Assembly: GCA_003597945.1 (NCBI GenBank)
Contig: QZJS01000123.1
Coordinates: 1 to 40,726, forward strand
Length of the DNA stretch: 40,726 nt
Source of the DNA: Desulfobacteraceae bacterium
GTDB taxonomy: Bacteria > Desulfobacterota > Desulfobacteria > Desulfobacterales > Desulfosalsimonadaceae
Reading direction: 5' to 3'
The stretch's first letter is position 1, and each line of letters opens with the position of its first letter. A program made the position numbers and the translations under genes. The notes beneath the pieces were generated by a model. It was not told where the DNA came from and searched no databases. It worked only from the letters and a program-made list of their open reading frames with translations. This document shows positions 1-8,538 of this stretch, one piece after another.

Positions 1-817
1 GTTTTACCGCTGGAAAGCCAAACAACTTTGCCCATTTTTTTGTTTTTACCATTTTAAGGCCGGTTGCATATTCGAAATATTTCTGATTTAACCAGATCGA
101 TCCGTCGCCTTTTATGGAAACGATTTCTTTTTTAATTAAATCGATAAAATCACGGGTCTGTCCGGCGTCCGGATTGCCATAAGGCGCCAATCCCATCAGC
201 TTGTATTCGCCGGAGTTGACCTTGAAGCCCAAGTAATAGGTAAAGGCGGAATAAAGAAGGCCGAGTGAATGCGGGAATTTCATTTCCTTGAGCAGGGTGA
301 TGTTATTTTTTTTCCCATGCGAGATACTCGCGGTGGCCCATTCTCCAACACCGTCAATTGTCAAAATAGCCGCTTCGGAATACCGCGAGGAGTAAAAAGC
401 GCTGGCGGCATGCGACAAATGATGTTCGGAAAATAGAATGTTCAATTTTTTGGGATTATAATCTGAAATTTCGGCCAGTCCGTCCCGCAGCATTTTTTTC
501 AGAAACATTTTTTCTTTGAGCCATACCGGTATGGATGTCAGAAATGACCGTAAGCCTTTTGGTGCAAAAGCGTAATAAGTTTCAAGCAATCTTTCAAATT
601 TTAGTAAGGGTTTGTCATAAAAGACTACGGCATCAAGCTCGCCGATGTGGATACCTGTATGATCCAGGCAATATTGAACCGCATTAACAGGGAACGATGC
701 TGTGTGTTTTATCCGGGTAAATCGTTCTTCCTGAGCGGCGGCGGCAATTGCGCCACCAACCAGCATGACTGCTGCCGAATCGTGATAAAATGCTGAAATG
801 CCAAGGATCGTCTTCAT
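1..817 (-). CDS. Carbamoyltransferase, NodU/CmcH family (C-terminal part lies outside the window)
   Basis: The frame is open from an ATG at 815-817 to the left window edge, giving 272 codons of the N-terminal domain. Visible motifs are HDSAA (residues 12-16), EERFTRIKH (30-38), EHHLSHA (131-137, paired histidines expected to bind metal), LTIDGVGEWAT (152-162) and GEYKLMGLAPYG (203-214). These are hallmarks of the NodU/CmcH/TobZ family, which transfers a carbamoyl group from carbamoyl phosphate, via carbamoyl-adenylate, to a hydroxyl of a sugar or natural product. The start lies 9 nt after the stop of the upstream GT4 gene, so it is the last visible gene of a four-gene minus-strand operon. O-carbamoylation of a surface glycan is the likely role; the acceptor cannot be read from sequence. 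The family is certain, the substrate is inference. Confidence 0.93.
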   Translation of the reverse strand, partial: MKTILGISAFYHDSAAVMLVGGAIAAAAQEERFTRIKHTASFPVNAVQYCLDHTGIHIGELDAVVFYDKPLLKFERLLETYYAFAPKGLRSFLTSIPVWLKEKMFLKKMLRDGLAEISDYNPKKLNILFSEHHLSHAASAFYSSRYSEAAILTIDGVGEWATASISHGKKNNITLLKEMKFPHSLGLLYSAFTYYLGFKVNSGEYKLMGLAPYGNPDAGQTRDFIDLIKKEIVSIKGDGSIWLNQKYFEYATGLKMVKTKKWAKLFGFPAVK

Positions 818-826
818 TAAAACTCT

Positions 827-1930
827 TCAATTCAGATTGTTGTTTTCTAAAATAATTTCATAAAGATCTAAAAATGCGGCGCCCATTTTTTCTACCGTAA
901 AAAAACGATTTATGGTTTTTCTTCCCGCTTCGCCCATTTCCTCCCGCTTATTCGGGTTTTCGATTAAATCGATCAACAGGCTGACAATTCCATTAATGTT
1001 TTTGTTGTCAATCAGATATCCGTTTACTCCGTTTTTAACAATTTCTTTCGTCCCCCCGGCATTTGTCGCAATAACCGGTTTTTTCAGCGCCATGTATTCC
1101 AAAATCGCATTTGACATTCCCTCGCCATGGGAAAGCAATATTCCGATATCACAACAGTTTATAATATCTTCAACGTCATTTGTCCGTCCTATGAAAATAA
1201 AAGTCTCCGGCCCCTTTGCTGAAACCTTGTCTCGGAATGCTTCATAAAGTGGGCCATGGCCTGCAGCGACGAAACTGATGTCTTTTCGAATATTATATAT
1301 CTCACGTGAAAGCGTCAGATAAGCGTGGTAATCTTTTTTTTCAGTAAAGGATGCGACCATCACCACGGCATAAGGCGTCTGAATACCGTATTTTTGTTTT
1401 ACCATCTGCTTCGACGTTAAATTTTCAAATCGTTGGCTTCTTATGCCGTTATGGATAACGCGCCCCTGACTTGATTTCAGACCATAAGCATTGAACCCCG
1501 CTTGTGAGTTGGCCACGTTCACGCTGGCGAACCGTTTGTTGATGCGCCAAATGAATCCATTGAATCCTTGCAGGTTTTCTTTTATGGTCGCATCGGCGAC
1601 CTGGCTATTGACTAATGGAATATTCAACAATAATGAGGCCGGAATGGCATAAAAAGTAGTCATTTTGCCCCAGGTATGAATAATGTGCGGCCGGAACCGT
1701 TTGCAAAACCGATAAAACCGGAAGAAAATCGTGGGGTCTTTCTTGAGCACTTTCCGTTCCATTGGAATAATCGGGATTTTCAACTGGAAAGCATAGTCAT
1801 AGTGAATTATATTGTCGGTAATAACAATTTTGATATCCCAACGGTTATTTTTTAAATAACCTGCAAGCTCCAGCAATCGTCGTTCCGTTCCGCCGCCGAT
1901 CAGCGATTCGGCAAAAAAAAGAATCCGCAT
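827..1930 (-). CDS. Glycosyltransferase family 4 (GT-B fold)
   Basis: The protein has 367 aa from the ATG at 1928-1930. A longer frame begins at 1972, but the shorter start is preferred because the protein then opens with MRILFFAES followed by a GGGTERRLLE segment, typical of GT4 N-termini. It also has GGAA upstream and begins just after the ATP-grasp stop (1932-1934). The C-terminal donor-binding half shows the E-x7-E motif (EGMSNAILE, near residue 267) followed by KPVIATNAGGTKEIV and NGVNGYLI. It should transfer a nucleotide-activated sugar to a lipid-linked or soluble acceptor in the cytoplasm. Its setting between an ATP-grasp ligase and a carbamoyltransferase suggests it builds the glycan those enzymes modify. 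Sugar specificity cannot be predicted. Confidence 0.92.
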   Translation of the reverse strand: MRILFFAESLIGGGTERRLLELAGYLKNNRWDIKIVITDNIIHYDYAFQLKIPIIPMERKVLKKDPTIFFRFYRFCKRFRPHIIHTWGKMTTFYAIPASLLLNIPLVNSQVADATIKENLQGFNGFIWRINKRFASVNVANSQAGFNAYGLKSSQGRVIHNGIRSQRFENLTSKQMVKQKYGIQTPYAVVMVASFTEKKDYHAYLTLSREIYNIRKDISFVAAGHGPLYEAFRDKVSAKGPETFIFIGRTNDVEDIINCCDIGILLSHGEGMSNAILEYMALKKPVIATNAGGTKEIVKNGVNGYLIDNKNINGIVSLLIDLIENPNKREEMGEAGRKTINRFFTVEKMGAAFLDLYEIILENNNLN

Positions 1931-1931
1931 T

Positions 1932-2960
1932 TTACGTATTCCGGCCGGCAATGGTTTGCAAAAAATCTTCAATCATAAACCACTCCGGATAAAAAGAACC
2001 CTCGTGCCAATTCAGCGCATCGTCCCAGAATCCCGGGCATGCCGCATAGCCTTTCGGATCAAAACCATAACTGATTTCAAAAAGATATATGTCATTGCCG
2101 ACCGCGGCAAAATCAAAAGCGATGCACTGGGTGTTTAGTTTTCGGTTTAAATCAAACGCCGTTTTAATGCACTCCATCGGTATCTTTGTTGGATCATGGT
2201 CAATCAATCCGCTTCCGGAAGCGCGGAAGTCGCCTTCACGTATGGCGCGTCGAATGGCAAAGGCCCTTTTTCCGATGACGACAACCCGAATGTCGGAATC
2301 CATATCAGGGATAAAATCCTGAAAATAAATATATCCGCGTTCTCTTGGCCTCAATCTGTCATCAACGGGTGCATAAACAATCCTTACAAGCCCCTTAAAA
2401 ACATGAAAAATATTTTTTAGTGTTTTGTTTCTCTGAAAATGACGCGTCCGATCGTGAAAAGAGGAAATTCTGTCATTAACCGCAAAACCTCTGCCGAATG
2501 CCCGCCGGATCAGTTTCTCCGCCTGTTGTTGTGTCCGAACCAATTTTACATTGATGGCGCCGGCACCGCATCGCAGTTTAAAAACTGTTGGAAGTTTGGT
2601 TTTTTTTATCCATACCATAGCGTCCTTTCTGGAAAAAAAAATATGCGCCGGAACCAGCGGCGCGCCTATGGCTTCCAGCAGGTACTTCTGGCCCAGCTTG
2701 TCATCAAAATGCCACGCAGTCATGCTGTCGGGAAAAACCCGCTTGCCGACTTGCTCCAGCGAATATGTTAACTGGCGAGCGAATAAAATGGCTTTGCTGT
2801 CATATTGAAACCAATGCCACATCAAACCGTCGCAGCAATGAAGTTGAGACATGATATTTGAATTCAGGCAATTTACCGTCTTGAACGGAACATGATAAAG
2901 CTGACAGTATTGAATCCATTTATCGGAAAAACTTTTCTCTTTGTGATGTATCGCGATCAT
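1932..2960 (-). CDS. ATP-grasp (RimK-like) ligase of polysaccharide-cluster type
   Basis: The protein has 342 aa from the ATG at 2958-2960. A TTG at 2982-2984 with GGAAGG upstream is an alternative start, but the ATG gives MIAIHHKEKSFSDKW, which fits how related proteins seem to begin. ATP-grasp features are PTVFKLRCGAGAINV (lysine and glycine-rich loop), YIYFQDFIPDMDSDIRVVV, RRAIREGDFRASGSG and LFEISYGF near the C-terminus. The last replaces the common E-x-N metal motif with E-x-S. The family joins a carboxylate to an amine or thiol through an acyl phosphate. The 5' end overlaps the DUF362 gene by 41 nt, implying translational coupling. Attachment of an amino acid or similar group to a glycan is a guess from context. 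Confidence 0.85.
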   Translation of the reverse strand: MIAIHHKEKSFSDKWIQYCQLYHVPFKTVNCLNSNIMSQLHCCDGLMWHWFQYDSKAILFARQLTYSLEQVGKRVFPDSMTAWHFDDKLGQKYLLEAIGAPLVPAHIFFSRKDAMVWIKKTKLPTVFKLRCGAGAINVKLVRTQQQAEKLIRRAFGRGFAVNDRISSFHDRTRHFQRNKTLKNIFHVFKGLVRIVYAPVDDRLRPRERGYIYFQDFIPDMDSDIRVVVIGKRAFAIRRAIREGDFRASGSGLIDHDPTKIPMECIKTAFDLNRKLNTQCIAFDFAAVGNDIYLFEISYGFDPKGYAACPGFWDDALNWHEGSFYPEWFMIEDFLQTIAGRNT

Positions 2961-4278
2961 GATTTTCGAACTTTTCAAATTCAATATGGCCCTTCCATCC
3001 GGCTGGCGGTTTCGCTTTAAGGCGCAACGATCGTAATTTTTCCCGGGTCATTTTCAATTGATCAGAAAAAAAATCGGCATTTCCATCATTGTATAAACGG
3101 AGACCCTCACGGACAAGAGGAATTTTTAAAATATCAAACCCCATCAGCACCGCCGCGCACGCATCAGCAAGGGCGGGATTGTCAGAAAAGCAGACCGCGC
3201 CCAATGGCAGCATCTCAGGATGAAGGGGTCCATTACCCTGTCCGGCAATAATGCCGTCACATATAGAATAAATTTTCCTTTGGGGTTCATCATGAATATT
3301 GCCATCGACAGTGCCGTATCGCGCAATGAGGTTGATATCCATTACCATCCGCCATGTCGTATCATTGCCATACCACCCGGCTTCGAGGTTGTTGGGGCCG
3401 GCGGCCGGCATACCAAGTTTCCAAAGTATTTTTGATAATAATTTCCATGTAAAATATCGGTAGTTGCCGATGTTCATGTTGGCTTTATCAAGAAAAAATT
3501 CCGATAGCCTTGCCAAGTTTGATGTTCCGGGATAGCAATCTCCCCCATGCCCGACGCCTCCAACACGATGATGAGGTAGAAAATCCTTATCGCAGTTAAT
3601 CCCGACTAAATTTTTCAGGGCGCCGGTGATGCCCGTTTTTTGATGGGTTTTTATCTTTGGCAGGGAAAAGACCTCGTCTACTTGAAAAAATTCTTTTGCA
3701 ATGCAATACTTGTGTACGCCAGGCGCGTGAGAGATTGAAAGTCGCCGGGGATCATAATCCGTAACCCGGAAAAGATGCCTGTGGGTGCTTATGGGTTCCA
3801 GATAGCTTTTGTTGCCCAGATCAAAAATCACATGATTTAATGCCGATCTTGTCTTGCGGATAACGGTATTGGTATGTTTATCCAGTAATGTTTTTCTGAA
3901 ATCTTTTACATCTATCGGAATGTTATATTTTTCCTCGTAAATGTTTATTTGCGCCATAAACGCGTCATCAACAAGCCGCCTCCATTTGCCTCCTTGAATA
4001 GGGGCATCGCCGATAATTACTTTTCGCGGCGATAAGTCGAGGAGGATTTCCAATACCGCAAACACAAAATTCGGGTGTGTCGTCAGGCAATATTTGTCTT
4101 TTTCATTTATTGAATGGGCTACCCAGTTTGGTTTTAGAAGGACAATATTATTTTTGATCGTTATATCCGGAAAGATATTTAGTATATCCTTTTTTAATAA
4201 TGATATGGATTGATATTTTTTTTTTAAAAAGTTAATATTTTTGTTTATTTCACAAAAAAATTTAATCTGATTTTCCAT
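2920..4278 (-). CDS. DUF362 domain protein
   Basis: The protein has 452 aa from an ATG at 4276-4278 with GGAG a few bases upstream. DUF362 hallmarks are VLLKPNWV near residue 46, TTHPNFVFAVLEIL near 66, IGDAPIQGG near 90, and the long motif LPKIKTHQKTGITGALKNL near 205 followed by VGINCDKDFLPHHRVGG. Many DUF362 proteins carry a ferredoxin domain; none is seen here (no CxxCxxC), so this is the iron-sulfur-free form. The biochemical function of the family is unsettled. It is the first gene of the minus-strand arm, overlaps the ATP-grasp gene and shares its promoter region, which ties it to the same pathway. The reading frame is AT-rich, especially its 5' end (about 4140-4280). Confidence 0.88.
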   Translation of the reverse strand: MENQIKFFCEINKNINFLKKKYQSISLLKKDILNIFPDITIKNNIVLLKPNWVAHSINEKDKYCLTTHPNFVFAVLEILLDLSPRKVIIGDAPIQGGKWRRLVDDAFMAQINIYEEKYNIPIDVKDFRKTLLDKHTNTVIRKTRSALNHVIFDLGNKSYLEPISTHRHLFRVTDYDPRRLSISHAPGVHKYCIAKEFFQVDEVFSLPKIKTHQKTGITGALKNLVGINCDKDFLPHHRVGGVGHGGDCYPGTSNLARLSEFFLDKANMNIGNYRYFTWKLLSKILWKLGMPAAGPNNLEAGWYGNDTTWRMVMDINLIARYGTVDGNIHDEPQRKIYSICDGIIAGQGNGPLHPEMLPLGAVCFSDNPALADACAAVLMGFDILKIPLVREGLRLYNDGNADFFSDQLKMTREKLRSLRLKAKPPAGWKGHIEFEKFENHDRDTSQREKFFR

Positions 4279-4549
4279 TATTCTCCGCTGATCGTGTCAT
4301 GCCTGCCAGGGTGTCGCGAATTCGCCGGTGTGCGGCTCCTTATTCATGCCGTAAAATTAATATAACGATTGTATTTTCGATATCTGTTGATCCGCGAGTA
4401 AATGATTGAAACTTCATATTGTGTTTGAAAGAATATGAGTGATATCGTAATGAGTCAATATTTTTTTAAGTAATACGGCAACTGCTGAGTTTTTGTATTT
4501 TAAATAGAATTTCGATAAAATCTACTTAAAACCAATTGGTTTGATTGAA
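4279..4549. other. AT-rich divergent intergenic region of the polysaccharide locus
   Basis: The gap lies between the minus-strand DUF362 gene and the plus-strand GT4 gene and must hold promoters for both arms. It contains two perfect palindromes, GCGAATTCGC at 4316-4325 and AAACCAATTGGTTT at 4529-4542, and no credible gene. The second palindrome sits directly before the GT4 start codon. Confidence 0.6.
4493..4521 (+). promoter_or_regulatory. Candidate sigma-70-type promoter of the plus-strand polysaccharide operon
   Basis: A TAAAAT hexamer at 4516-4521 (5 of 6 matches to the -10 consensus) lies 17 bases after TTGTAT at 4493-4498 (3 of 6 matches to -35). Transcription would start near 4528, at the left edge of the 14-base palindrome 4529-4542. 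The -35 is weak, so the call is tentative. Confidence 0.35.
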
Positions 4550-5638
4550 ATGAAAAAACAGTTCATCCTGATGCTGGGCACAAGCGCACGGGGCGGCATG
4601 GCCACCGTGGTGGATAATCTGCTTTCCCTGGACTGGAACGGTTATTCCGTTAACTATATTTCAACTCATATTGGTACCCATCGGTCTATTCAGCTTCTGC
4701 ATTACTTTAAAAGCATCATCATGGCGTTCCCCTGGTTTTTAAACCCAAAAGTGCGCATTGTGCACCTGCATGTTTCCAAACGGGGGAGTTTTTATCGGAA
4801 ATATCTTTTTTTGTGCGTTTCAAAAATACTTAGGAAAAAAATTTTGATTCATACTCATGGCGCTGATTTTTTTGAGTTTTATTATAATTCAAATTCTCTT
4901 GTAAAATTTTTTGTTCGCCATTTTTTTGGCCTTGGAGATGCCGTATGCGTGTTGTCTAAAGAACGGGAATCCGCGTATACCGCTCTCGCTCTGGTTGATC
5001 CAAAACGGATACACGTCGTTCCGAATTTTGTTTCATTGCCAAACGACAGGCCGGATGATTTCCTTGAAAGCGATGGCAACATACACGTATTATTCATGGG
5101 TGTGTTATGCGCGCGAAAAGGCGTCGATGACCTGATAAGAGCTTTTGGGGATTTGCGCATGAAAAATGTTATCCTCACGATCGCTGGGGACGGAGAGGCG
5201 ACCTTTTATCGCAAAATGATCATAGATCTCAACCTTGACGGACAAACCCAGCTTCCCGGATGGACATCCGGAACCGCCAGGGAAGAGCTGTTTCGCAAGG
5301 CAGACATTTTCATCCTTCCTTCTTATCAGGAGGATCTGCCCATGGCAATATTGGAAGCAATGGCTTACGGACTGCCCATTATATCCACCCCTGTGGCGGG
5401 CATACCCTCACTGGTAATTGATGGTTACAATGGTTTTCTTATTTCGCCCGGCGATGTCCGCAACCTGACCGATAAGTTGCGCACTCTTGCAATGGATCAG
5501 GATTTGCGGCAAAGCATGGGAAAAAAGAGTCACGAACGGGTGAAGGAATATTTTGACAAGGATATAGTTCAGCGCCGTCTCGAAAAATTATATGATGAGT
5601 TAACGGAATCTGGAATACAAGGTAAGCATAAATGCTGA
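4550..5638 (+). CDS. Glycosyltransferase family 4 (GT-B fold)
   Basis: The protein has 362 aa from the ATG at 4550; an in-frame TTG at 4541 would add three residues. The N-terminus MKKQFILMLGTSARGGMATVV is a typical GT4 acceptor-side opening with a glycine-rich loop. The donor-side motif EDLPMAILEAMAYGLPIISTPVAGIPSLV (in the 260s) contains E-x7-E, and NGFLISPGD follows. It should add a sugar to a lipid-linked oligosaccharide at the cytoplasmic face of the membrane. It opens the ten-kilobase plus-strand operon and overlaps the next gene by 7 nt (ATGCTGA). No clear Shine-Dalgarno sequence precedes it. Its DNA is AT-rich like the left arm, unlike the GC-richer genes that follow. Confidence 0.92.
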   Translation: MKKQFILMLGTSARGGMATVVDNLLSLDWNGYSVNYISTHIGTHRSIQLLHYFKSIIMAFPWFLNPKVRIVHLHVSKRGSFYRKYLFLCVSKILRKKILIHTHGADFFEFYYNSNSLVKFFVRHFFGLGDAVCVLSKERESAYTALALVDPKRIHVVPNFVSLPNDRPDDFLESDGNIHVLFMGVLCARKGVDDLIRAFGDLRMKNVILTIAGDGEATFYRKMIIDLNLDGQTQLPGWTSGTAREELFRKADIFILPSYQEDLPMAILEAMAYGLPIISTPVAGIPSLVIDGYNGFLISPGDVRNLTDKLRTLAMDQDLRQSMGKKSHERVKEYFDKDIVQRRLEKLYDELTESGIQGKHKC

Positions 5639-7074
5639 AAGAAAACAGCCTCATCTTTGAGCGTCTCCACAGAGCATGGGATGTGGGCCTGACCGTTGCC
5701 GCGTTCGGTCTTGCCTATCTCATCAAGCAGCATTATCTGCCGGGCCCATTCCGGGGGTTAAGCGATGAACCCAACTATACTCTTCTTCTGCTCTTCATCA
5801 TTATCATCTGGTATGTGAATCTGAGCCTCTGGGGTGTATACCGGCCATTTCGCCGCCGTTCGTTTTTTCGTATTTCAATCGGCGTCGGCAAGGCGGTGCT
5901 GTCGGCGCTTCTCTTTTTCATGCTCTGCCTGTTTATTTTTAAAATTGAGGATGTCAGCCGGATATTTATCGGGATTTTCGGCATTCTTAATCTTTCCATG
6001 CTGGTCTGCAGCAAATGGCTGGTTTACCGGATCTTGTCATATATTCGCGGGAAAGGATATAATTACAGGAATATATTGATTATCGGCCAGCCCGACGATG
6101 AGTTCATTCAGACCGTCAGGGCATTCCCTCAGGCCGGGTACCGGCTTATCGGCCGACTGGCCTCCAATGCCGAAAGCCCGGATCCGGCTTCGGAGAAAAA
6201 TGACAACCTGCCCGTGATCGGCAATATCAGCGATATAAAAAATATTTTGTCGGAAAATATTATTGATGAGCTGATTATTGCTGATCCACTCCGGACGATT
6301 CCCGACGTGGACCAATACATTTATGAAGCGGAAAAAATGGGCATCAATATTCATATCCTGCCGGAATGGGGCGTCCGCAAGATCGGTCTGAAGCCCAAAA
6401 TCGGGAAACTCAAAATTGATACCATGTTCGATATTCCCATGCTATCATTGACGTCAACGCCAGATAACCGTTTAGATTTGCTTTTAAAATCCATTTCAGA
6501 TTATGTGATCAGCGGGATCGGGCTTCTGATTTTCGCGGCGCCGTTCCTGATTATCGGCATTGCCATCAAGCTGTCATCCAAAGGGCCGGTTTTCTTCAAG
6601 CAGGTGCGGGTCGGACTGAACGGCCGGAAATTTACTTTGTACAAATTTCGCACCATGTTTGTGGATGCCGATGCCCGGAAAAAGGAATTGGTCGCCCGCA
6701 ATGAAGCGGACGGGCCGGTTTTCAAGATCAGCAACGACCCCCGGATCATCCCCTGGCTCGGGACATTTTTGCGCAAAACTTCCCTGGATGAAATGCCCCA
6801 GTTGATCAATGTGTTCAACGGCGACATGAGCCTTGTGGGGCCGCGGCCGCCGCTGCCGGATGAAGTGGCCCAATACGATGCCTCCCAGCGCCGCCGCCTG
6901 TCCGTGAAGCCGGGAATCACCTGCATCTGGCAGACAAGCGAGCAGCGTAATAATGTCCGGTTTTCCGACTGGGTTAAAATGGACCTTTACTATATCGACA
7001 ACTGGTCCCTCAAACTGGACATACAGATCCTGTTTAAAACGCTCCGGGCAATGGTGACGGGGGCCGGGAGATAA
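5632..7074 (+). CDS. Polyprenyl-phosphate sugar-1-phosphate transferase (WcaJ/PssY-like)
   Basis: The 480-aa protein has N-terminal membrane segments (about residues 15-130), a central nucleotide-binding-like CoA_binding_3 region beginning NILIIGQPDDE, and a C-terminal bacterial sugar transferase domain. Signatures in that domain are KGPVFFKQVRVG, FTLYKFRTM, the catalytic-type D-E pair in LRKTSLDEMPQLINV, and MSLVGPRPPLPDE. The family starts repeat-unit assembly by moving a sugar 1-phosphate from a UDP-sugar to undecaprenyl phosphate. The full WcaJ-type length and the hydrophobic helix before the catalytic domain fit an initiating enzyme of the Wzy-dependent pathway. The gene overlaps the preceding GT4 gene by 7 nt and is followed after 2 nt by the polymerase-like gene. 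Confidence 0.93.
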   Translation: MLKENSLIFERLHRAWDVGLTVAAFGLAYLIKQHYLPGPFRGLSDEPNYTLLLLFIIIIWYVNLSLWGVYRPFRRRSFFRISIGVGKAVLSALLFFMLCLFIFKIEDVSRIFIGIFGILNLSMLVCSKWLVYRILSYIRGKGYNYRNILIIGQPDDEFIQTVRAFPQAGYRLIGRLASNAESPDPASEKNDNLPVIGNISDIKNILSENIIDELIIADPLRTIPDVDQYIYEAEKMGINIHILPEWGVRKIGLKPKIGKLKIDTMFDIPMLSLTSTPDNRLDLLLKSISDYVISGIGLLIFAAPFLIIGIAIKLSSKGPVFFKQVRVGLNGRKFTLYKFRTMFVDADARKKELVARNEADGPVFKISNDPRIIPWLGTFLRKTSLDEMPQLINVFNGDMSLVGPRPPLPDEVAQYDASQRRRLSVKPGITCIWQTSEQRNNVRFSDWVKMDLYYIDNWSLKLDIQILFKTLRAMVTGAGR

Positions 7075-7076
7075 AC

Positions 7077-8531
7077 ATGGCCCCGATCTTTTCAGGACTG
7101 CTGATGATCATCATCACCATCCCCCTCTTGTTTGCGGCGGTGCAGCCCTGGATGTGGACGCTTTATGCCGCACTCATCATTGTTTTATACATTTTCCACA
7201 CATGGGGCGAGACCAAGCATTCCCCCGCTCCGGCCGGCAGCGGCAACCGGCGGATGTTCCTTTTTTCAGCAGGCCTGTTTTACGCGTATGCCTTATTACA
7301 ATGCCTTCCGCTTCCAGCAAGCCTGCTGGGCATGCTAAGCCCCTACCGCCGTCATTTGCTGGATTCCTCGGAGCAACTACTGAATCAACCCGCTGCCTTT
7401 CAGTCCATCAGCTATGTTCCGGCCGCATCCTTTTCCTGGTGGATTTTTCTGCTCAGTCTCTGGCTGTTTTTCCTGTTATTAAAGGGCCGACTGACCCGTC
7501 GCGAACATCTCATGACTCTGGTGGTTGCTATTTGCGGGATATCCCTCATCCAAGCCCTTTACGGACTGATGCAGGCCCTCGTGCCGACCATGGGCGTCCT
7601 CTGGGTGGACTATATCACCGTCTATCTCGGGGATGCCAGGGGCACCTTCATCAACCGGAATCACTTTGCCGGTTTCATTGAAATGACCTGGCCCATGTGG
7701 CTGGCATTGATTTTCATCATGGGGCCCGATGGAGGTATGTCTTCCGGCAGGGACAAAACATATTCAAGCCGTTTTAAAACATACCTTTCATCCCATCGGT
7801 CCGGATATTTATTTTTCTGCATCATCGGTTTGTTGTTTGTGCTGCTGGCCCTGCTCTTTTCCAGGTCCCGGGCCGGCATTGCGGGCGGCCTTGTGGGAGG
7901 GGTTTCTTTTGTGATCCTTGCGCATCTCGGCGGCAGACGGTTTTCCGGACTGACCTGGGGATTGATCGGCGCCGGGATGATCTTCCTTGCCATTTACGGC
8001 AATGCCATCGGTTTTGATAAGATGATGGGTCGGTTGGTCTATATTGATGAGAGCGCGGGCAATCGAATGGATATCTGGAAAAACACCATCGATATTGCCA
8101 GGGATCATCCTCTGGGTACGGGTCTGCGGACGTTTGAATCCGTTATGCCCGCATACAACACCCTGGGGCCGGTCAACATCAAGTACAAACATGCCCACAA
8201 TGATTACCTGGAACTTCTGGCGGAAACCGGATGGATCGGCTTTATGGCGTTGACCGTTGGTTTTTATCTCTTTTTGGGGCAAAGCATTCTGCGGATAAAA
8301 CGATTCGGGCCGTCCCTGCCGGCCCTGCCCTTTTTCACCGGCATCGGCGCATGCAGCGGCCTGATTTCCATGGCGTTTCACGGATTTTTTGATTTCAATC
8401 TCCAGATCCCGGCCAATTGTATTTATTTTATTGTTTTAATTACTATTCTATATGTATGTTTACGGCAGTGGCCCGATCAGGGCGCAGCCGCCGGCGCCAG
8501 AATTAATAAAGAAAAAATGACAGTGTCCTAA
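7077..8531 (+). CDS. O-antigen polymerase/ligase family membrane protein (Wzy/WaaL-like)
   Basis: The 484-aa integral membrane protein has roughly ten hydrophobic segments. It carries the Wzy_C features of the family: RGTFINRNHFAGFIEM near residue 187, SRSRAGIAGG near 262, a long periplasmic loop ending HAHNDYLELLAETGWIGF near 375, and a final DFNLQIPANCIYF. The RNHFAG and HNDYLEL..E.G motifs are typical of polymerases and ligases that join lipid-linked repeat units in the periplasm. Given the adjacent Wzc/CpsB pair, polymerase is more likely than ligase. It begins 2 nt after the sugar transferase gene and ends 7 nt before cpsB. Confidence 0.88.
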   Translation: MAPIFSGLLMIIITIPLLFAAVQPWMWTLYAALIIVLYIFHTWGETKHSPAPAGSGNRRMFLFSAGLFYAYALLQCLPLPASLLGMLSPYRRHLLDSSEQLLNQPAAFQSISYVPAASFSWWIFLLSLWLFFLLLKGRLTRREHLMTLVVAICGISLIQALYGLMQALVPTMGVLWVDYITVYLGDARGTFINRNHFAGFIEMTWPMWLALIFIMGPDGGMSSGRDKTYSSRFKTYLSSHRSGYLFFCIIGLLFVLLALLFSRSRAGIAGGLVGGVSFVILAHLGGRRFSGLTWGLIGAGMIFLAIYGNAIGFDKMMGRLVYIDESAGNRMDIWKNTIDIARDHPLGTGLRTFESVMPAYNTLGPVNIKYKHAHNDYLELLAETGWIGFMALTVGFYLFLGQSILRIKRFGPSLPALPFFTGIGACSGLISMAFHGFFDFNLQIPANCIYFIVLITILYVCLRQWPDQGAAAGARINKEKMTVS

Positions 8532-8538
8532 GGTATTT

